This document shows positions 1 to 8,337 of a DNA stretch of 64,000 nucleotides, piece after piece (position 1 is the first letter of the stretch; every line of letters starts with the position of its first letter). Source of the DNA: Parapedobacter luteus (GTDB taxonomy: Bacteria > Bacteroidota > Bacteroidia > Sphingobacteriales > Sphingobacteriaceae); assembly GCF_900168055.1 (NCBI RefSeq), contig NZ_FUYS01000006.1, forward strand, positions 214,109 through 278,108, given 5' to 3'. The translations under genes were made by a program, and so were the position numbers. The notes under the pieces were generated by a model that saw only the letters and a list, made by a program, of their open reading frames with translations, was not told where the DNA came from and did no database searches.

Positions 1-147
1 ACGGCCGTCTGTCTCGCGGGCGATCAGGTCCTTTAACTTCACCTCCATCCGCGGCTTCCACCGATGGTTTACATACCAATTACTTCCAATGATGAATACG
101 ATCAGGCCAGCGGCGATGCCAAGGCCCCATTTCCAAAAGGGCTTCAT
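1..147 (-). CDS. N-terminal fragment of a membrane-anchored protein (truncated by window edge)
   Basis: Only the first 49 codons are inside the window; the rest lies beyond base 1. The start MKPFWKWGLG is followed by one hydrophobic segment (about residues 8-27), then a basic, soluble stretch (NHRWKPRMEVKLKDLI). This looks like a signal anchor followed by the opening of an AsmA/DUF748-like periplasmic protein, but the fragment is too short to be sure. It starts 38 nt downstream of the Rrf2 regulator stop on the same strand, so the two may be co-transcribed. Confidence 0.5.
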   Translation of the reverse strand, partial: MKPFWKWGLGIAAGLIVFIIGSNWYVNHRWKPRMEVKLKDLIARETDGR

Positions 148-185
148 TACGATAAGAAACGCAACGGACGCCTAAATGTTTGCCG

Positions 186-623
186 TCAAACACCCAGTGC
201 AAGGCGCTTTTCCTTATCGATAATATCCGCTATACTGGTATCGTTTAGGATTTGTAACATGGCGTTGCGTACGTCAATAAAGGTATCGCGGATACCGCAT
301 ACCTCTTCCGATTTGCACTCGTCGCAACTCCGGTAAAAATTGAGGCTTACACAGGGCAGCAGTGCAATCGGGCCGTCAATAAGCCGCATCACCTGCGACA
401 ACCGGATATCTTCGGGCGCTTTATTCAGGTTGTAGCCGCCACCGGCCCCTTTTTTACTATACAGGATTCCTGCATTACGCATTTCTAACAAAATCTGTTC
501 GAGGAATTTCTTCGGAATACGTTCTTCTTCCGCAATGCGTAAAATCTGCATCGGTTCCTTACCGTAATTCCTGCCCAAAACAATCAGGGCTTTGATGGCG
601 TATTTGGCTTTTTTGGATAACAT
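186..623 (-). CDS. Rrf2 family transcriptional regulator with a four-cysteine putative Fe-S site
   Basis: This 145-residue protein has the Rrf2 layout: an N-terminal winged helix (MLSKKAKYAIKAL; recognition helix near IPKKFLEQILLEM, residues 36-49), the KGAGGGYNL wing, and a C-terminal cysteine cluster (Cys91, Cys100, Cys103, Cys109). In IscR/NsrR-type family members such cysteines hold a Fe-S cluster sensing redox state, NO or iron-sulfur status; here the cluster is inferred. A TACCTTTG promoter element lies upstream on the minus strand (664-671), and a TTAC-N5-GTAA inverted motif (636-648) between it and the start could be an autoregulatory operator. No obvious target operon is adjacent. 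Confidence 0.9.
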   Translation of the reverse strand: MLSKKAKYAIKALIVLGRNYGKEPMQILRIAEEERIPKKFLEQILLEMRNAGILYSKKGAGGGYNLNKAPEDIRLSQVMRLIDGPIALLPCVSLNFYRSCDECKSEEVCGIRDTFIDVRNAMLQILNDTSIADIIDKEKRLALGV

Positions 624-663
624 TGACGAATAGCTTTACCGTACGTAATAAGCAATACAGCTA

Positions 664-671
664 CAAAGGTA
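664..671 (-). promoter_or_regulatory. Putative -7 element of the Rrf2 gene promoter
   Basis: On the minus strand the octamer TACCTTTG matches the Bacteroidota -7 consensus TAnnTTTG and lies about 40 nt upstream of the Rrf2 start. A convincing -33 TTTG at the usual 19-20 nt spacing was not found. Confidence 0.4.
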
Positions 672-732
672 CAATATTTGGAATACATCCGGGCCGCAAA
701 TCTCAGCAACGGCGCACGACAAATTCCGTTTA

Positions 733-805
733 TTCCAGTTGGCGGATTTTTGGCTGGAACGCTCACTTCGTTTACGCTCCTAGGCCAAAAATCCGGCAAC
801 TGGAA
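733..805 (+). repeat. Hairpin repeat element, copy 1 (22-bp stem, 29-nt loop)
   Basis: Arms 733-754 and 784-805 are inverted complements over 21 of 22 positions (one G-G mismatch at the tenth pair). They enclose a 29-nt loop that begins TGGAACGCTCACT and ends ACGCTCCTAG. The loop differs from copy 2 (3087-3161) at only two of 29 positions. The stems of the two copies are alignable and differ by compensatory base-pair changes. It lies between two divergent genes, so it is not simply a terminator for either. It is a structured dispersed repeat of unknown function. Confidence 0.8.
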
Positions 806-922
806 ATACCGTGACTTGCTCAACATCCGAAGTATGCCGTGCACCCTACGGACAGCAATACCCTTCGCAAACATTAATCCCCCCTGGTTGTTGCATAAAC
901 AGGACTTACCTATCATGTTACT

Positions 923-2140
923 ATGGAGCAAACGCTACGCCGACATACCTGGACCAGTTGGTCCGGAAGCATCCAGTTTACGCCTGAGCGACTGCTGACG
1001 CCTGTCGATGAAACAGCCCTGCAACAAATCGTCAAAGAGACCTACCATCAGGGCAAGACCCTTCGCGTGGTGGGTGCCAGCCATTCATGTTCCGATATCT
1101 ACACCACCAAGGAGACACTTATCAACATGGATAAGTTCACTGGCCTGCTTGGCGCCGATCCCGGCGCACAGACAGCCGTGCTTCTACCCAATACTACGAT
1201 CGAGGCGGTGGGTGAGGCCATCGCGCCTTATGCGCTCGCCATGGAAAACATGGGCCACATCGACAAACAGACATTGGCCGGTGCCATCAGTACCGGCACG
1301 CATGGCGCCGGCAAATACTTGGCTAACCTGTCTTCACAGCTGCACGGGGTCCGTCTTATCAGCGGCACGGGCGCTATACATGACTTTGATGCAGACCAGC
1401 ACCCCGAAATGATGCAGGCGCTGCGCGTATCCCTGGGCTCGATTGGCCTGTTTACCGCTGTCAAGCTCAAGCTACTCCCGCAATACCGCCTCGTCCGCAA
1501 ACAGTACCGCGCCTCACTGGATGACTGTTTAGCCCAGCTGGACGAACTCATGGAACTTCACCGCAATTTCTGCTTTTACTGGTATCCCCGGCGGGATGAT
1601 GTAACGATCCGCACATGGAACGAAGAAGATCGCCAAGTGCCCGACCTTCCCTTCGGCCAGCTGTACAAAGAAATGCGCGGCTATGCCAAAGATGTGCTGC
1701 CTTCCGAGCAGACGTTAAAATTCAATGAACTCGAATATTCCGTAGACCTGCGTGATGCCGTCCCCTGCTTCCTCGAAATCCGCCAACGAATCAAAGAAAA
1801 ACACCGCAAAGACGTGGGCTGGCGTGTGCTCTTCCGGCCGGTCAAAGGAGACAGCAACTGGCTCAGTAATGGGTATGGAAAATCCACGGTGGCCGCCATC
1901 ACGCTGCACCAGAATGCCAGCCTGCCCTATCAGGCCTATTTCGACGACGTTGAACCCATATTCCATGCTTACGGCGGAAGGCCGCACTGGGGCAAGAAAC
2001 ATAGCATGCGCGCCGCCGATCTGGAACAGCTGTATCCCCGTTGGGCTGATTTCCAACGCATCCGCACGCAGTTCGACCCGCAGGGTATTTTCCTGAATGA
2101 ACACTTAAAAACGATTTTTACGCATGACGAACAGCAATAG
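923..2140 (+). CDS. FAD-linked sugar-lactone oxidase (D-arabinono-1,4-lactone oxidase type)
   Basis: This 405-residue protein has a PCMH-type FAD domain at residues 20-190, with the TLRVVGASHSCSD pyrophosphate-binding motif and TLAGAISTGTHG. A C-terminal ALO-type substrate domain follows, with the typical ending HWGKKH...YPRWADFQRIRTQFDPQGIFLN. Family members oxidise aldonolactones or sugar alcohols with O2 or another acceptor; the exact substrate cannot be read. No signal peptide is seen, so it is probably cytoplasmic. The next gene overlaps its 3' end by 17 nt, pointing to translational coupling. Confidence 0.88.
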   Translation: MEQTLRRHTWTSWSGSIQFTPERLLTPVDETALQQIVKETYHQGKTLRVVGASHSCSDIYTTKETLINMDKFTGLLGADPGAQTAVLLPNTTIEAVGEAIAPYALAMENMGHIDKQTLAGAISTGTHGAGKYLANLSSQLHGVRLISGTGAIHDFDADQHPEMMQALRVSLGSIGLFTAVKLKLLPQYRLVRKQYRASLDDCLAQLDELMELHRNFCFYWYPRRDDVTIRTWNEEDRQVPDLPFGQLYKEMRGYAKDVLPSEQTLKFNELEYSVDLRDAVPCFLEIRQRIKEKHRKDVGWRVLFRPVKGDSNWLSNGYGKSTVAAITLHQNASLPYQAYFDDVEPIFHAYGGRPHWGKKHSMRAADLEQLYPRWADFQRIRTQFDPQGIFLNEHLKTIFTHDEQQ

Positions 2141-2519
2141 CCATGAACCCATCGCCGGGTATATGCGGTGGGTTATTCCCGGCGGCTACATCCCTTTGGA
2201 GAGCCATGGCCCCGAACCGGCATGTACCAGCCGCGATGAGTTAATCATCCTCAATACCCACGCCGAGGAAGCGCAGGTGAGCCTCCACGTCTATTACGCC
2301 GACCGTGACCCGGTGGGCCCATATCATATCAGCGTACCCGCCCAGCGCATCCAGTGCTTCCGCTGCAATGACCTCATCGATCCAGAAGCCATCCCCTTGG
2401 AGACCCTTTACGCGCTCGTCGTTTCGGCGGATCGGCCCATCACGGTACAATTCAAACAGCACGATTTCGGCACACACCATCAGGCAAACCATACCCTTAC
2501 GGCCTATCCCGTCAGCTGA
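2124..2519 (+). CDS. Sensory rhodopsin transducer (ASRT) family protein
   Basis: This 131-residue all-beta protein aligns along its length with the Anabaena sensory rhodopsin transducer as I recall it. Shared features are the GGYIPLESHGPEP opening, the LNTHAEEAQVSLHVYYADRDP segment, and NDLIDPEAIPLETLYA. ASRT is a small tetrameric beta-sandwich; many family members occur without a rhodopsin and have been proposed to bind small, perhaps sugar, ligands. No rhodopsin gene is in this window. The ATG lies inside the last codons of the oxidase gene; a second ATG at 2163 (MRWVIPGG) would remove the overlap but shorten the N-terminus. Confidence 0.85.
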   Translation: MTNSNSHEPIAGYMRWVIPGGYIPLESHGPEPACTSRDELIILNTHAEEAQVSLHVYYADRDPVGPYHISVPAQRIQCFRCNDLIDPEAIPLETLYALVVSADRPITVQFKQHDFGTHHQANHTLTAYPVS

Positions 2520-2528
2520 CCATACCAC

Positions 2529-3065
2529 ATGGATGCGCTCTCCCACACATTGTCCGTACTATCGGCCATGATCACCCCAGTGGTGCTGATTATGGCCAGC
2601 AGTTCACTGATACTCTCCACGTCGCAGCGCCTCAGCCGATCCATCGAACGATCACGCAAAGTAAGCAGTATCATCAGTGATATCATTCGCGAAAACAGCA
2701 GCACTCCCCGGCTTGCGGATGTCCCCGTACTCATCCAACAACTGGAGCTGTCCAGCCGCCGTGCCCGCCTGCTCCAGCGCGCCATGACAAGCCTGTACAT
2801 CACCCTTTTCTTCTTCGTCGCCTCATGCATCAGCATAGCGTTGGTCTACTTCCTGTCTGACGGCTATTCCTGGTTTCCGATAGCCCTTGACCTCATCGGC
2901 GTCGGTTTCCTCTGTTACGCCAGCGTCCTGCTCGTCGATGAATCCCGCATTGCCCTTTCGGCCGTCGATGCCGAGATGCAGCACACGCTGCAACAATTCA
3001 AACAATACCGTCAGCAGCAGACCCACGCTGCCAGACGCTGGCTATGGCGAAAACGAAATCGTTGA
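2529..3065 (+). CDS. DUF2721 family membrane protein
   Basis: The 178-residue product has three hydrophobic segments (about residues 8-28, 83-105 and 112-135) and the DUF2721 hallmark LSTSQRLSRSIERSRKV after the first. The C-terminus is basic and charged. The function of the family is unknown. It starts 9 nt after the ASRT gene and probably ends the three-gene operon. The hairpin repeat at 3087 begins 22 nt after its stop codon. Confidence 0.82.
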   Translation: MDALSHTLSVLSAMITPVVLIMASSSLILSTSQRLSRSIERSRKVSSIISDIIRENSSTPRLADVPVLIQQLELSSRRARLLQRAMTSLYITLFFFVASCISIALVYFLSDGYSWFPIALDLIGVGFLCYASVLLVDESRIALSAVDAEMQHTLQQFKQYRQQQTHAARRWLWRKRNR

Positions 3066-3086
3066 TCAGATTAAGTAGTTCGTGAT

Positions 3087-3161
3087 GTTTCCGGCTAGCA
3101 GATTTAGGCTGGAACGCTCACTGCGTTCACGCTCCTAGGCCAAAATCTGCTAGCCGGAAAC
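3087..3161 (+). repeat. Hairpin repeat element, copy 2 (23-bp stem, 29-nt loop)
   Basis: Arms 3087-3109 and 3139-3161 pair at 22 of 23 positions. The 29-nt loop (3110-3138) starts TGGAACGCTCACTGCG and ends ACGCTCCTAG. Compared with copy 1, stem pairs change in concert (A-T to G-C, T-A to C-G, and G-C to A-T twice), so pairing is preserved while sequence drifts. It sits just downstream of the DUF2721 gene in the same orientation, where it could also act on the mRNA 3' end. No T-run follows the stem. Confidence 0.85.
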
Positions 3162-3181
3162 AAAGATATCGTATGACGGCA

Positions 3182-3212
3182 TTTGGAGTTTACAAAAAAG
3201 TGAGTACCTTTG
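3182..3212 (+). promoter_or_regulatory. Promoter P1 of the polysaccharide locus (TTTG-N19-TACCTTTG)
   Basis: TTTG at 3182-3185 and TACCTTTG at 3205-3212, 19 nt apart, match the Bacteroidota consensus. They precede the winged-helix regulator start at 3238. The following bases TTGCTCAATT recur after two other promoters in this locus (3845 and 9224). Confidence 0.7.
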
Positions 3213-3237
3213 TTGCTCAATTAGTCTATCGTTTTAG

Positions 3238-3741
3238 ATGCTCGACTCACTCATCACCTCGAAGACCCGCTTGCGCCTATTGGTGAAGTTTTTCATCAAC
3301 GCTGCCAATCGGGGACACATGCGAGGTTTAGCCGAAGAATTCAACGAATCCACCAACGCCATCCGCAAAGAACTCAACAACTTATCAGAAGCCGGTTACC
3401 TGGAAAAGGAAGCCGATCAAAACCGTGTTTCCTACCGCGCCAATATAAAGCATCCCTTGTTCGGTTCGTTGCAGGATATTGTACATAAGTACCTTGGGTT
3501 AGACCGGATTGTCGAGACCGTCCTCAGCCGCATGGGTGATGTCGAGCAGGTTGTACTCACCGGCGATTATGCCGAAGGGCGCGACAGCGGTTCCATTGAG
3601 GTGACCATCGTGGGGCAGGCACTCAATGCCGACTATCTCGAACAACTGGCCCCGAAGGTGGAAGGGGTGATCGCACGCAAGGTACGCTTTACGTTAAGTC
3701 AAGTAAAAACAGCGGGGGGGCTGGTGTTGTATGAGCGGTAA
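3238..3741 (+). CDS. Winged-helix transcriptional regulator at the head of the polysaccharide locus
   Basis: This 167-residue protein has an N-terminal winged-helix domain (LAEEFNESTNAIRKELNNLSEAGYLEKE fits a HTH plus wing, about residues 30-65). Its C-terminal part (VEQVVLTGDYAEGRDSGSIEV) resembles a degenerate nucleotidyltransferase fold. Proteins of this type commonly open surface polysaccharide clusters in Sphingobacteriia, which fits its place before the Wza-like gene. It has its own promoter (3182-3212). The target site is unknown. Confidence 0.75.
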   Translation: MLDSLITSKTRLRLLVKFFINAANRGHMRGLAEEFNESTNAIRKELNNLSEAGYLEKEADQNRVSYRANIKHPLFGSLQDIVHKYLGLDRIVETVLSRMGDVEQVVLTGDYAEGRDSGSIEVTIVGQALNADYLEQLAPKVEGVIARKVRFTLSQVKTAGGLVLYER

Positions 3742-3844
3742 AATCAAGTCCATAACACAAAACCTTGGCTTATTTTTTTGTGGGTTAACATCCGACGTAA
3801 CGATAAATTTGGATACTAACGCTGTGAGGACCACAGAGAATACG

Positions 3845-3852
3845 TACCTTTG
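3845..3852 (+). promoter_or_regulatory. Promoter P2 of the polysaccharide locus (-7 element TACCTTTG)
   Basis: TACCTTTG followed by CTCAATTTTAGC lies 43 nt upstream of the chosen Wza-like start. The initial transcript (GCTCAATT) matches those predicted from P1 and P3. A weaker TGTG at 3823-3826 is the only -33 candidate. Its position shows that the ATG at 3896, not the earlier in-frame ATG at 3731, is the natural start of the exporter gene. Confidence 0.6.
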
Positions 3853-3895
3853 CTCAATTTTAGCATTATATAAACACAAGAAAGCGAATAGATTG

Positions 3896-6421
3896 ATGAA
3901 AAGAAGTATCCTGTTATTGATAGGCTTTTTGTGGTTGATTACGACACAGGCGCAGACGCAGTCACAAACGAAATCACAGAACCAATCGCAAAGCCAGTCA
4001 CAGCAGCAGCAACCTCCTGTGCAATTGTCGGATATTTCCAAGGTCCGGGTGGATCAGCTGTCCGACGAGCAGATCACAAAGATCATGACCGACGCCGAAA
4101 AGCGTGGCTTGACGGATGATCAACTGCTACAAGCCCTCGCTCAGCGAGGGATGCCAGCAGCCGAGCAACAAAAGTTGCGTAGCAGGATGGCCGCGCTTCG
4201 GCAGAAAGGCTCCCCTGTCGGAAAGCGTGCTGCCGCTATGCCCACACCGATGGATCAGCAAGGACGCCAGGTAGTCGACACGACAACTGCCTTTGTCGAC
4301 AGCTTGATGATTGTTGAGGAGGAGGCCGATACCAGCCGTATATTCGGCGCCAAGCTGTTCCGCAATACCAATATCCAATTCCAGCCCAATCTCAATATCC
4401 CGACACCGAAAAATTATGTGATCGGCACAGGCGATGAACTCCTGATCGATGTAACCGGCGATAACGAGGAAAGTTACAGATTGACGGTATCCCCTGAAGG
4501 AACTATCAATATTGATTATGTCGGGATTATATCCGTTGGCGGATTGACCATCGAAGACGCAACCAGCAAGTTGAAACAGCAACTGCAATCGATATATTCG
4601 CGATTACGAACAGGGGGGACACGCCTGTCACTCACGCTGGGCAATATCCGCAGCATCAAGGTGACGCTCACGGGCTACGTCACCCGCCCGGGCACATACA
4701 CCCTGCCGTCGCTGGCCAACGTATTCCATGCGTTGTACGCATCCGGCGGCCCATCCGACAAAGGAACTTATCGCGGCATCCAGCTCATCCGTAACAACCG
4801 GGTGATAGAAACCATCGACACGTATGATTTTCTGACCAAGGGCATCCAGCCCGGCAATGTGCGGTTGGAAGATGGCGATGTCATCCATATACCCGTGTTT
4901 AACCGCCATGTCACCGTCGATGGGCTCGTAAACAACCCCGGCATCTTCGAGCCGGTAGAAAGCGAAACATTGGAAGACGTGCTGCGCTTTGCAGGCGACT
5001 TCTCCCCCGAGGCTTACCGGGCCAAGGTCAAGGTACTTCAGGTTACCGACCGTCAGCGCAGCGTAGCCGATATCTATGCCGAAGACTTTAGTAGTTATAC
5101 TCCGAGAAACGGTGACCATTACATCGTGGAGGAGGTTCTCGACCGGTATGCGAACCGCGTCGCTATCGAAGGCGCGGTATTCCGCCCCGGATTGTATGCC
5201 CTTACAGACGGGCTTACCCTTCGGGAGTTGATCCGTCGAGCCGATGGCCTCAAGGAGGATGCGTTCATGTCGCGGGCTTATATCAACCGCCTGAATCCCG
5301 ACAATACCCAGCAGCTCATCACGGTAGACTTAGCCCAGCTCATGGCCGGCTCTACGCAACAAGACCACGTGCTGCAGCGTGAAGACAAGGTCATCATTTC
5401 ATCGATTTTTGATCTCCGCGAAGAATACACCGTGTCCATCAGTGGGCAGGTGCGCAAACCTGGCGAATTCGAATATGTAGAGCAGATGACCCTCGGTAAC
5501 CTCATCCAGATGAGCGGCGGGCTGGCAGAAGCCGCCAATATCGAGTATATCGACGTTGCCCGCCGTATCCGCCGGAATACCAACGAGCGGGATTCAACGA
5601 TTTCTGAACTGGTACGGGTTAGTTTTGATAGCCGCGAGGAAGCCGTGCAATCCGACTTCGTGCTGCAGCCGTTTGACATGGTCAGTGTGCATACCAGCAC
5701 CGGTTATCAAGTGCAGCGGCTCGTACGTATCGAAGGGGAGGTCATGTATCCGGGCGAGTATGTGCTGCTGAAGAAAGACGAGAAGGTCTCTGACCTCATC
5801 CGGCGTGCCGGCGGTGTCACCGAATTTGCCTATTTACAAGGCGCTTCACTGCAGCGGAAGGCATCAGACGCAATGGTCTCCCAGAGCCACGGCGCGTTGA
5901 CGAGCCAAGATCAACAGAAGCTAGACGAGTTGGAGCAGGAACAACGTGAGCTGCAAAGCTTAGCGTTGGAAAACATCGCCGAAGCGGGCACTAACACCGA
6001 ACTATTTTTCAGCAATTACGTGGGCATCCATTTGGATAAAATATTAGCGGGCAATCGCAAATACGACATCCCATTGGAAGACGAGGATGTCATCGTGGTG
6101 CCGCGGCAGTTACGCACTGTCACGGTCCGCGGTCAGGTGCTCAACCCCAACCGAGTCGTGTATCAAAAGGGCAAGCCGCTGCGTTATTACATCAACCAAG
6201 CCGGTGGCTTTACGTCCAAGGCCCACAAGCGCAAAACGTTTGTACAGCATGCCAACGGTGCTGTTGAAGGAAGCAGAGGTGGTTATCCTGAGGTGCTGCC
6301 AGGTAGTGAAATCATTGTACCCACGAGACCTGATCGGGAACGAATTCCTGCACAGGCTTGGGTGAGCATGGCTAGTGTGATTACCTCAATGGCCGCGGTG
6401 ATTGTTAGTTTATTGAGGTAA
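3896..6421 (+). CDS. Wza-like outer-membrane polysaccharide export protein with six SLBB repeats
   Basis: The 841-residue product is the polysaccharide export channel of the locus. Signal peptide MKRSILLLIGFLWLITTQAQ is followed by a low-complexity Gln/Ser stretch (about residues 20-45). A Poly_export domain (YVIGTGDELLIDVTGD, about residue 175) and about six SLBB repeats follow, each with a G-x-V-x-x-P-G-type turn (e.g. TLTGYVTRPGTY, SISGQVRKPGEF, RIEGEVMYPGEY). A C-terminal hydrophobic helix (VSMASVITSMAAVIVSLL) ends the protein. It is over twice the length of E. coli Wza (about 380 residues), as is common in Bacteroidota. I chose 3896 because it follows promoter P2 and gives a clean signal peptide; an in-frame ATG at 3731 precedes the promoter. 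The stop overlaps the next ATG (TAATG). Confidence 0.92.
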   Translation: MKRSILLLIGFLWLITTQAQTQSQTKSQNQSQSQSQQQQPPVQLSDISKVRVDQLSDEQITKIMTDAEKRGLTDDQLLQALAQRGMPAAEQQKLRSRMAALRQKGSPVGKRAAAMPTPMDQQGRQVVDTTTAFVDSLMIVEEEADTSRIFGAKLFRNTNIQFQPNLNIPTPKNYVIGTGDELLIDVTGDNEESYRLTVSPEGTINIDYVGIISVGGLTIEDATSKLKQQLQSIYSRLRTGGTRLSLTLGNIRSIKVTLTGYVTRPGTYTLPSLANVFHALYASGGPSDKGTYRGIQLIRNNRVIETIDTYDFLTKGIQPGNVRLEDGDVIHIPVFNRHVTVDGLVNNPGIFEPVESETLEDVLRFAGDFSPEAYRAKVKVLQVTDRQRSVADIYAEDFSSYTPRNGDHYIVEEVLDRYANRVAIEGAVFRPGLYALTDGLTLRELIRRADGLKEDAFMSRAYINRLNPDNTQQLITVDLAQLMAGSTQQDHVLQREDKVIISSIFDLREEYTVSISGQVRKPGEFEYVEQMTLGNLIQMSGGLAEAANIEYIDVARRIRRNTNERDSTISELVRVSFDSREEAVQSDFVLQPFDMVSVHTSTGYQVQRLVRIEGEVMYPGEYVLLKKDEKVSDLIRRAGGVTEFAYLQGASLQRKASDAMVSQSHGALTSQDQQKLDELEQEQRELQSLALENIAEAGTNTELFFSNYVGIHLDKILAGNRKYDIPLEDEDVIVVPRQLRTVTVRGQVLNPNRVVYQKGKPLRYYINQAGGFTSKAHKRKTFVQHANGAVEGSRGGYPEVLPGSEIIVPTRPDRERIPAQAWVSMASVITSMAAVIVSLLR

Positions 6422-7758
6422 TGGGGCATGTAAATGCAGAACAGCCAGGAGTCAATGCTTCCACTCCCTCAGCAATAAACGCCAAAATTGCTGTTATTGG
6501 GTTAGGCTACGTTGGTTTACCCCTCGCCATTGAATTTGGAAAAAAATATGACGTCCTTGGTTTTGATATTGATATAGAGCGGGTTTCAGAGTTGAAATCG
6601 GGAAAAGACCGTACTCAAGAAACTGACTTCAACGACCTGGCCGTTGCCTTAAATTTAAAAGAAAAAGATGGTATCGGACTAACTTTCTCCACGAATATCG
6701 AAGACCTGCATCCGTATGACACATATATTGTCACCGTTCCTACTCCGATAGATCACTTCAAAGCGCCAGACCTAACCCCCCTAATAAAAGCATCCGAGAT
6801 GTTGGGAAAAGTGATCGGAAAAGGTAACATCGTCATCTATGAGTCGACGGTTTACCCGGGGTGTACCGAAGAGGATTGTGTACCCGTATTAGAGCAAGTA
6901 TCGGGTTTGAAATTTAATGAAGATTTTTTTGTCGGGTATTCCCCCGAGCGCGTCAATCCGGGAGACAAAGTCAATACGCTGACCAAGATCAGAAAGGTCA
7001 CCAGCGGCTCTACCCTCGAAACCGCCCGTTGGGTTGACGACCTGTACCGGTCCATTATTAAAGCCGGCACACACCGGGCGCCCAGCATTAAGGTCGCCGA
7101 AGCCTCCAAGGCTATTGAAAACGCGCAACGGGATGTTAATATTTCTTTTGTCAACGAATTGGCCTTGATCTTTGACCGGATGGGTATCGATACCTACGAC
7201 GTGCTAGCTGCAGCCGGTACTAAGTGGAACTTTCTCCCCTACAAGCCGGGCCTGGTGGGTGGGCATTGTATCAGCGTGGATCCCTATTACCTGGCACACC
7301 GGGCAGAACGCCTGGGCTACACACCCAACGTCATCCTTTCCGGCCGTCGTGTTAACGAACAGATGGGCGCCTTCGTGGCCAGTAAAGTCGTGAAGTTGAT
7401 GCTGCAAAAGAATATTTCGGTCAAAGGTGCCCGCGCGTTGATTATGGGCATTACGTTCAAGGAAAACTGCCCCGACATCCGCAATACCGGCGTGGTAAAC
7501 ATCTACAACGAGCTCGTTCAATTTGGCCTATCGGTAGACCTCTATGACCCTTGGGCCGATGCCAAAGCGGTCAAGCACGAATACGGATTGGACATGGTCC
7601 ATAAAATGGAAGATACCGCCGTTTATGATGCCGTCGTCGTCGCTGTGGCACATCGCGAATTTTTGACGTTTGATTACCAAAAAATCAAGCGGCACAATGG
7701 GGTAATTTTTGACACGAAGGCATGTTTGGACAGAAGGCTCGTGGACGGGAGGTTGTAA
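6421..7758 (+). CDS. UDP-N-acetylhexosamine 6-dehydrogenase (TviB/WbpO type nucleotide sugar dehydrogenase)
   Basis: This 445-residue cytoplasmic enzyme oxidises C6 of a UDP-HexNAc, or less likely UDP-Glc, to a uronic acid using two NAD+. It shows the Rossmann motif IAVIGLGYVGLPLA near residue 22, the central helix ESTVYPGCTEE, and catalytic Cys283 in GGHCISVDPYY. The C-terminal domain includes ITFKENCPDIRNTG. Sequence features such as ENAQRDVNISFVNE and KWNFLPYKPGLVGGH favour the TviB/WbpO group over UgdH. Its ATG overlaps the exporter stop. It implies a HexNAc-uronic acid in the glycan. Confidence 0.92.
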   Translation: MGHVNAEQPGVNASTPSAINAKIAVIGLGYVGLPLAIEFGKKYDVLGFDIDIERVSELKSGKDRTQETDFNDLAVALNLKEKDGIGLTFSTNIEDLHPYDTYIVTVPTPIDHFKAPDLTPLIKASEMLGKVIGKGNIVIYESTVYPGCTEEDCVPVLEQVSGLKFNEDFFVGYSPERVNPGDKVNTLTKIRKVTSGSTLETARWVDDLYRSIIKAGTHRAPSIKVAEASKAIENAQRDVNISFVNELALIFDRMGIDTYDVLAAAGTKWNFLPYKPGLVGGHCISVDPYYLAHRAERLGYTPNVILSGRRVNEQMGAFVASKVVKLMLQKNISVKGARALIMGITFKENCPDIRNTGVVNIYNELVQFGLSVDLYDPWADAKAVKHEYGLDMVHKMEDTAVYDAVVVAVAHREFLTFDYQKIKRHNGVIFDTKACLDRRLVDGRL

Positions 7759-7782
7759 GTTTAAAAATTGTAGTTCACAGAT

Positions 7783-8337
7783 ATGAAAGTAACCGAAACC
7801 AAGTTAGCAGGATGCTTTATCATAGCACCCAGCAAGTTTGAAGATAGCCGAGGTTATTTCTTTGAAAGTTTCAATGAAGCGAAGTTTCAAGAGGCCATTG
7901 GCGCGAATACGCACTTTGTACAGGATAACCAGTCCTTTTCCAGGCGGGGTGTGCTGCGTGGATTACACGCCCAAGCCGGCGAACATGCCCAGGCAAAGCT
8001 GGTACGGGTACTTCAAGGGGAGGTACTTGATGTAGCCGTAGATGTCCGGCCAGGTTCAGAAACATTCGGGCAACACGTAGCGATACAGCTTTCAGACCGG
8101 AATATGCTACAACTATACATTCCACGAGGCTTTTTACATGGCTTTGTCGTGCTTTCAAAAACCGCCGAGTTCTTTTACAAATGTGACAACTATTACCATA
8201 AAGCATCTGAAGCCGGTATTCGGTTTGATGATCCCGCCTTAAGGATTGATTGGTTATTGCCGAGTGCCGACATCATTATTTCGGAAAAGGACAACGAACT
8301 CCCCTTATTCAGCGAAGTTTATACCGATAAGGCATGA
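7783..8337 (+). CDS. rfbC: dTDP-4-dehydrorhamnose 3,5-epimerase
   Basis: This 184-residue cupin enzyme catalyses double epimerisation of dTDP-4-keto-6-deoxyglucose toward L-rhamnose. Diagnostic motifs are FEDSRGYFFESF, the LRGLHAQ catalytic histidine loop (about residue 64), EVLDVAVDVRPGS and PRGFLHGFVVL. Its TGA overlaps the rfbD ATG (ATGA), showing translational coupling. The rfbA and rfbB genes that would feed it are not in the window. Confidence 0.95.
   Translation: MKVTETKLAGCFIIAPSKFEDSRGYFFESFNEAKFQEAIGANTHFVQDNQSFSRRGVLRGLHAQAGEHAQAKLVRVLQGEVLDVAVDVRPGSETFGQHVAIQLSDRNMLQLYIPRGFLHGFVVLSKTAEFFYKCDNYYHKASEAGIRFDDPALRIDWLLPSADIIISEKDNELPLFSEVYTDKA

Noticed and set aside
584..998. Short ORFs crossing the hairpin at 733-805
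   Set aside because: They run through the repeat and into both neighbouring genes in wrong frames; no coding character.
733..3161. Insertion-sequence ends or a composite transposon formed by the two hairpins
   Set aside because: The genes between them are ordinary conserved genes, no transposase is present, and the elements are complete hairpins rather than terminal repeats.
3731..3895. Longer N-terminus of the Wza-like protein
   Set aside because: The extension would precede the P2 promoter and bury the signal peptide; the ATG at 3896 fits better.
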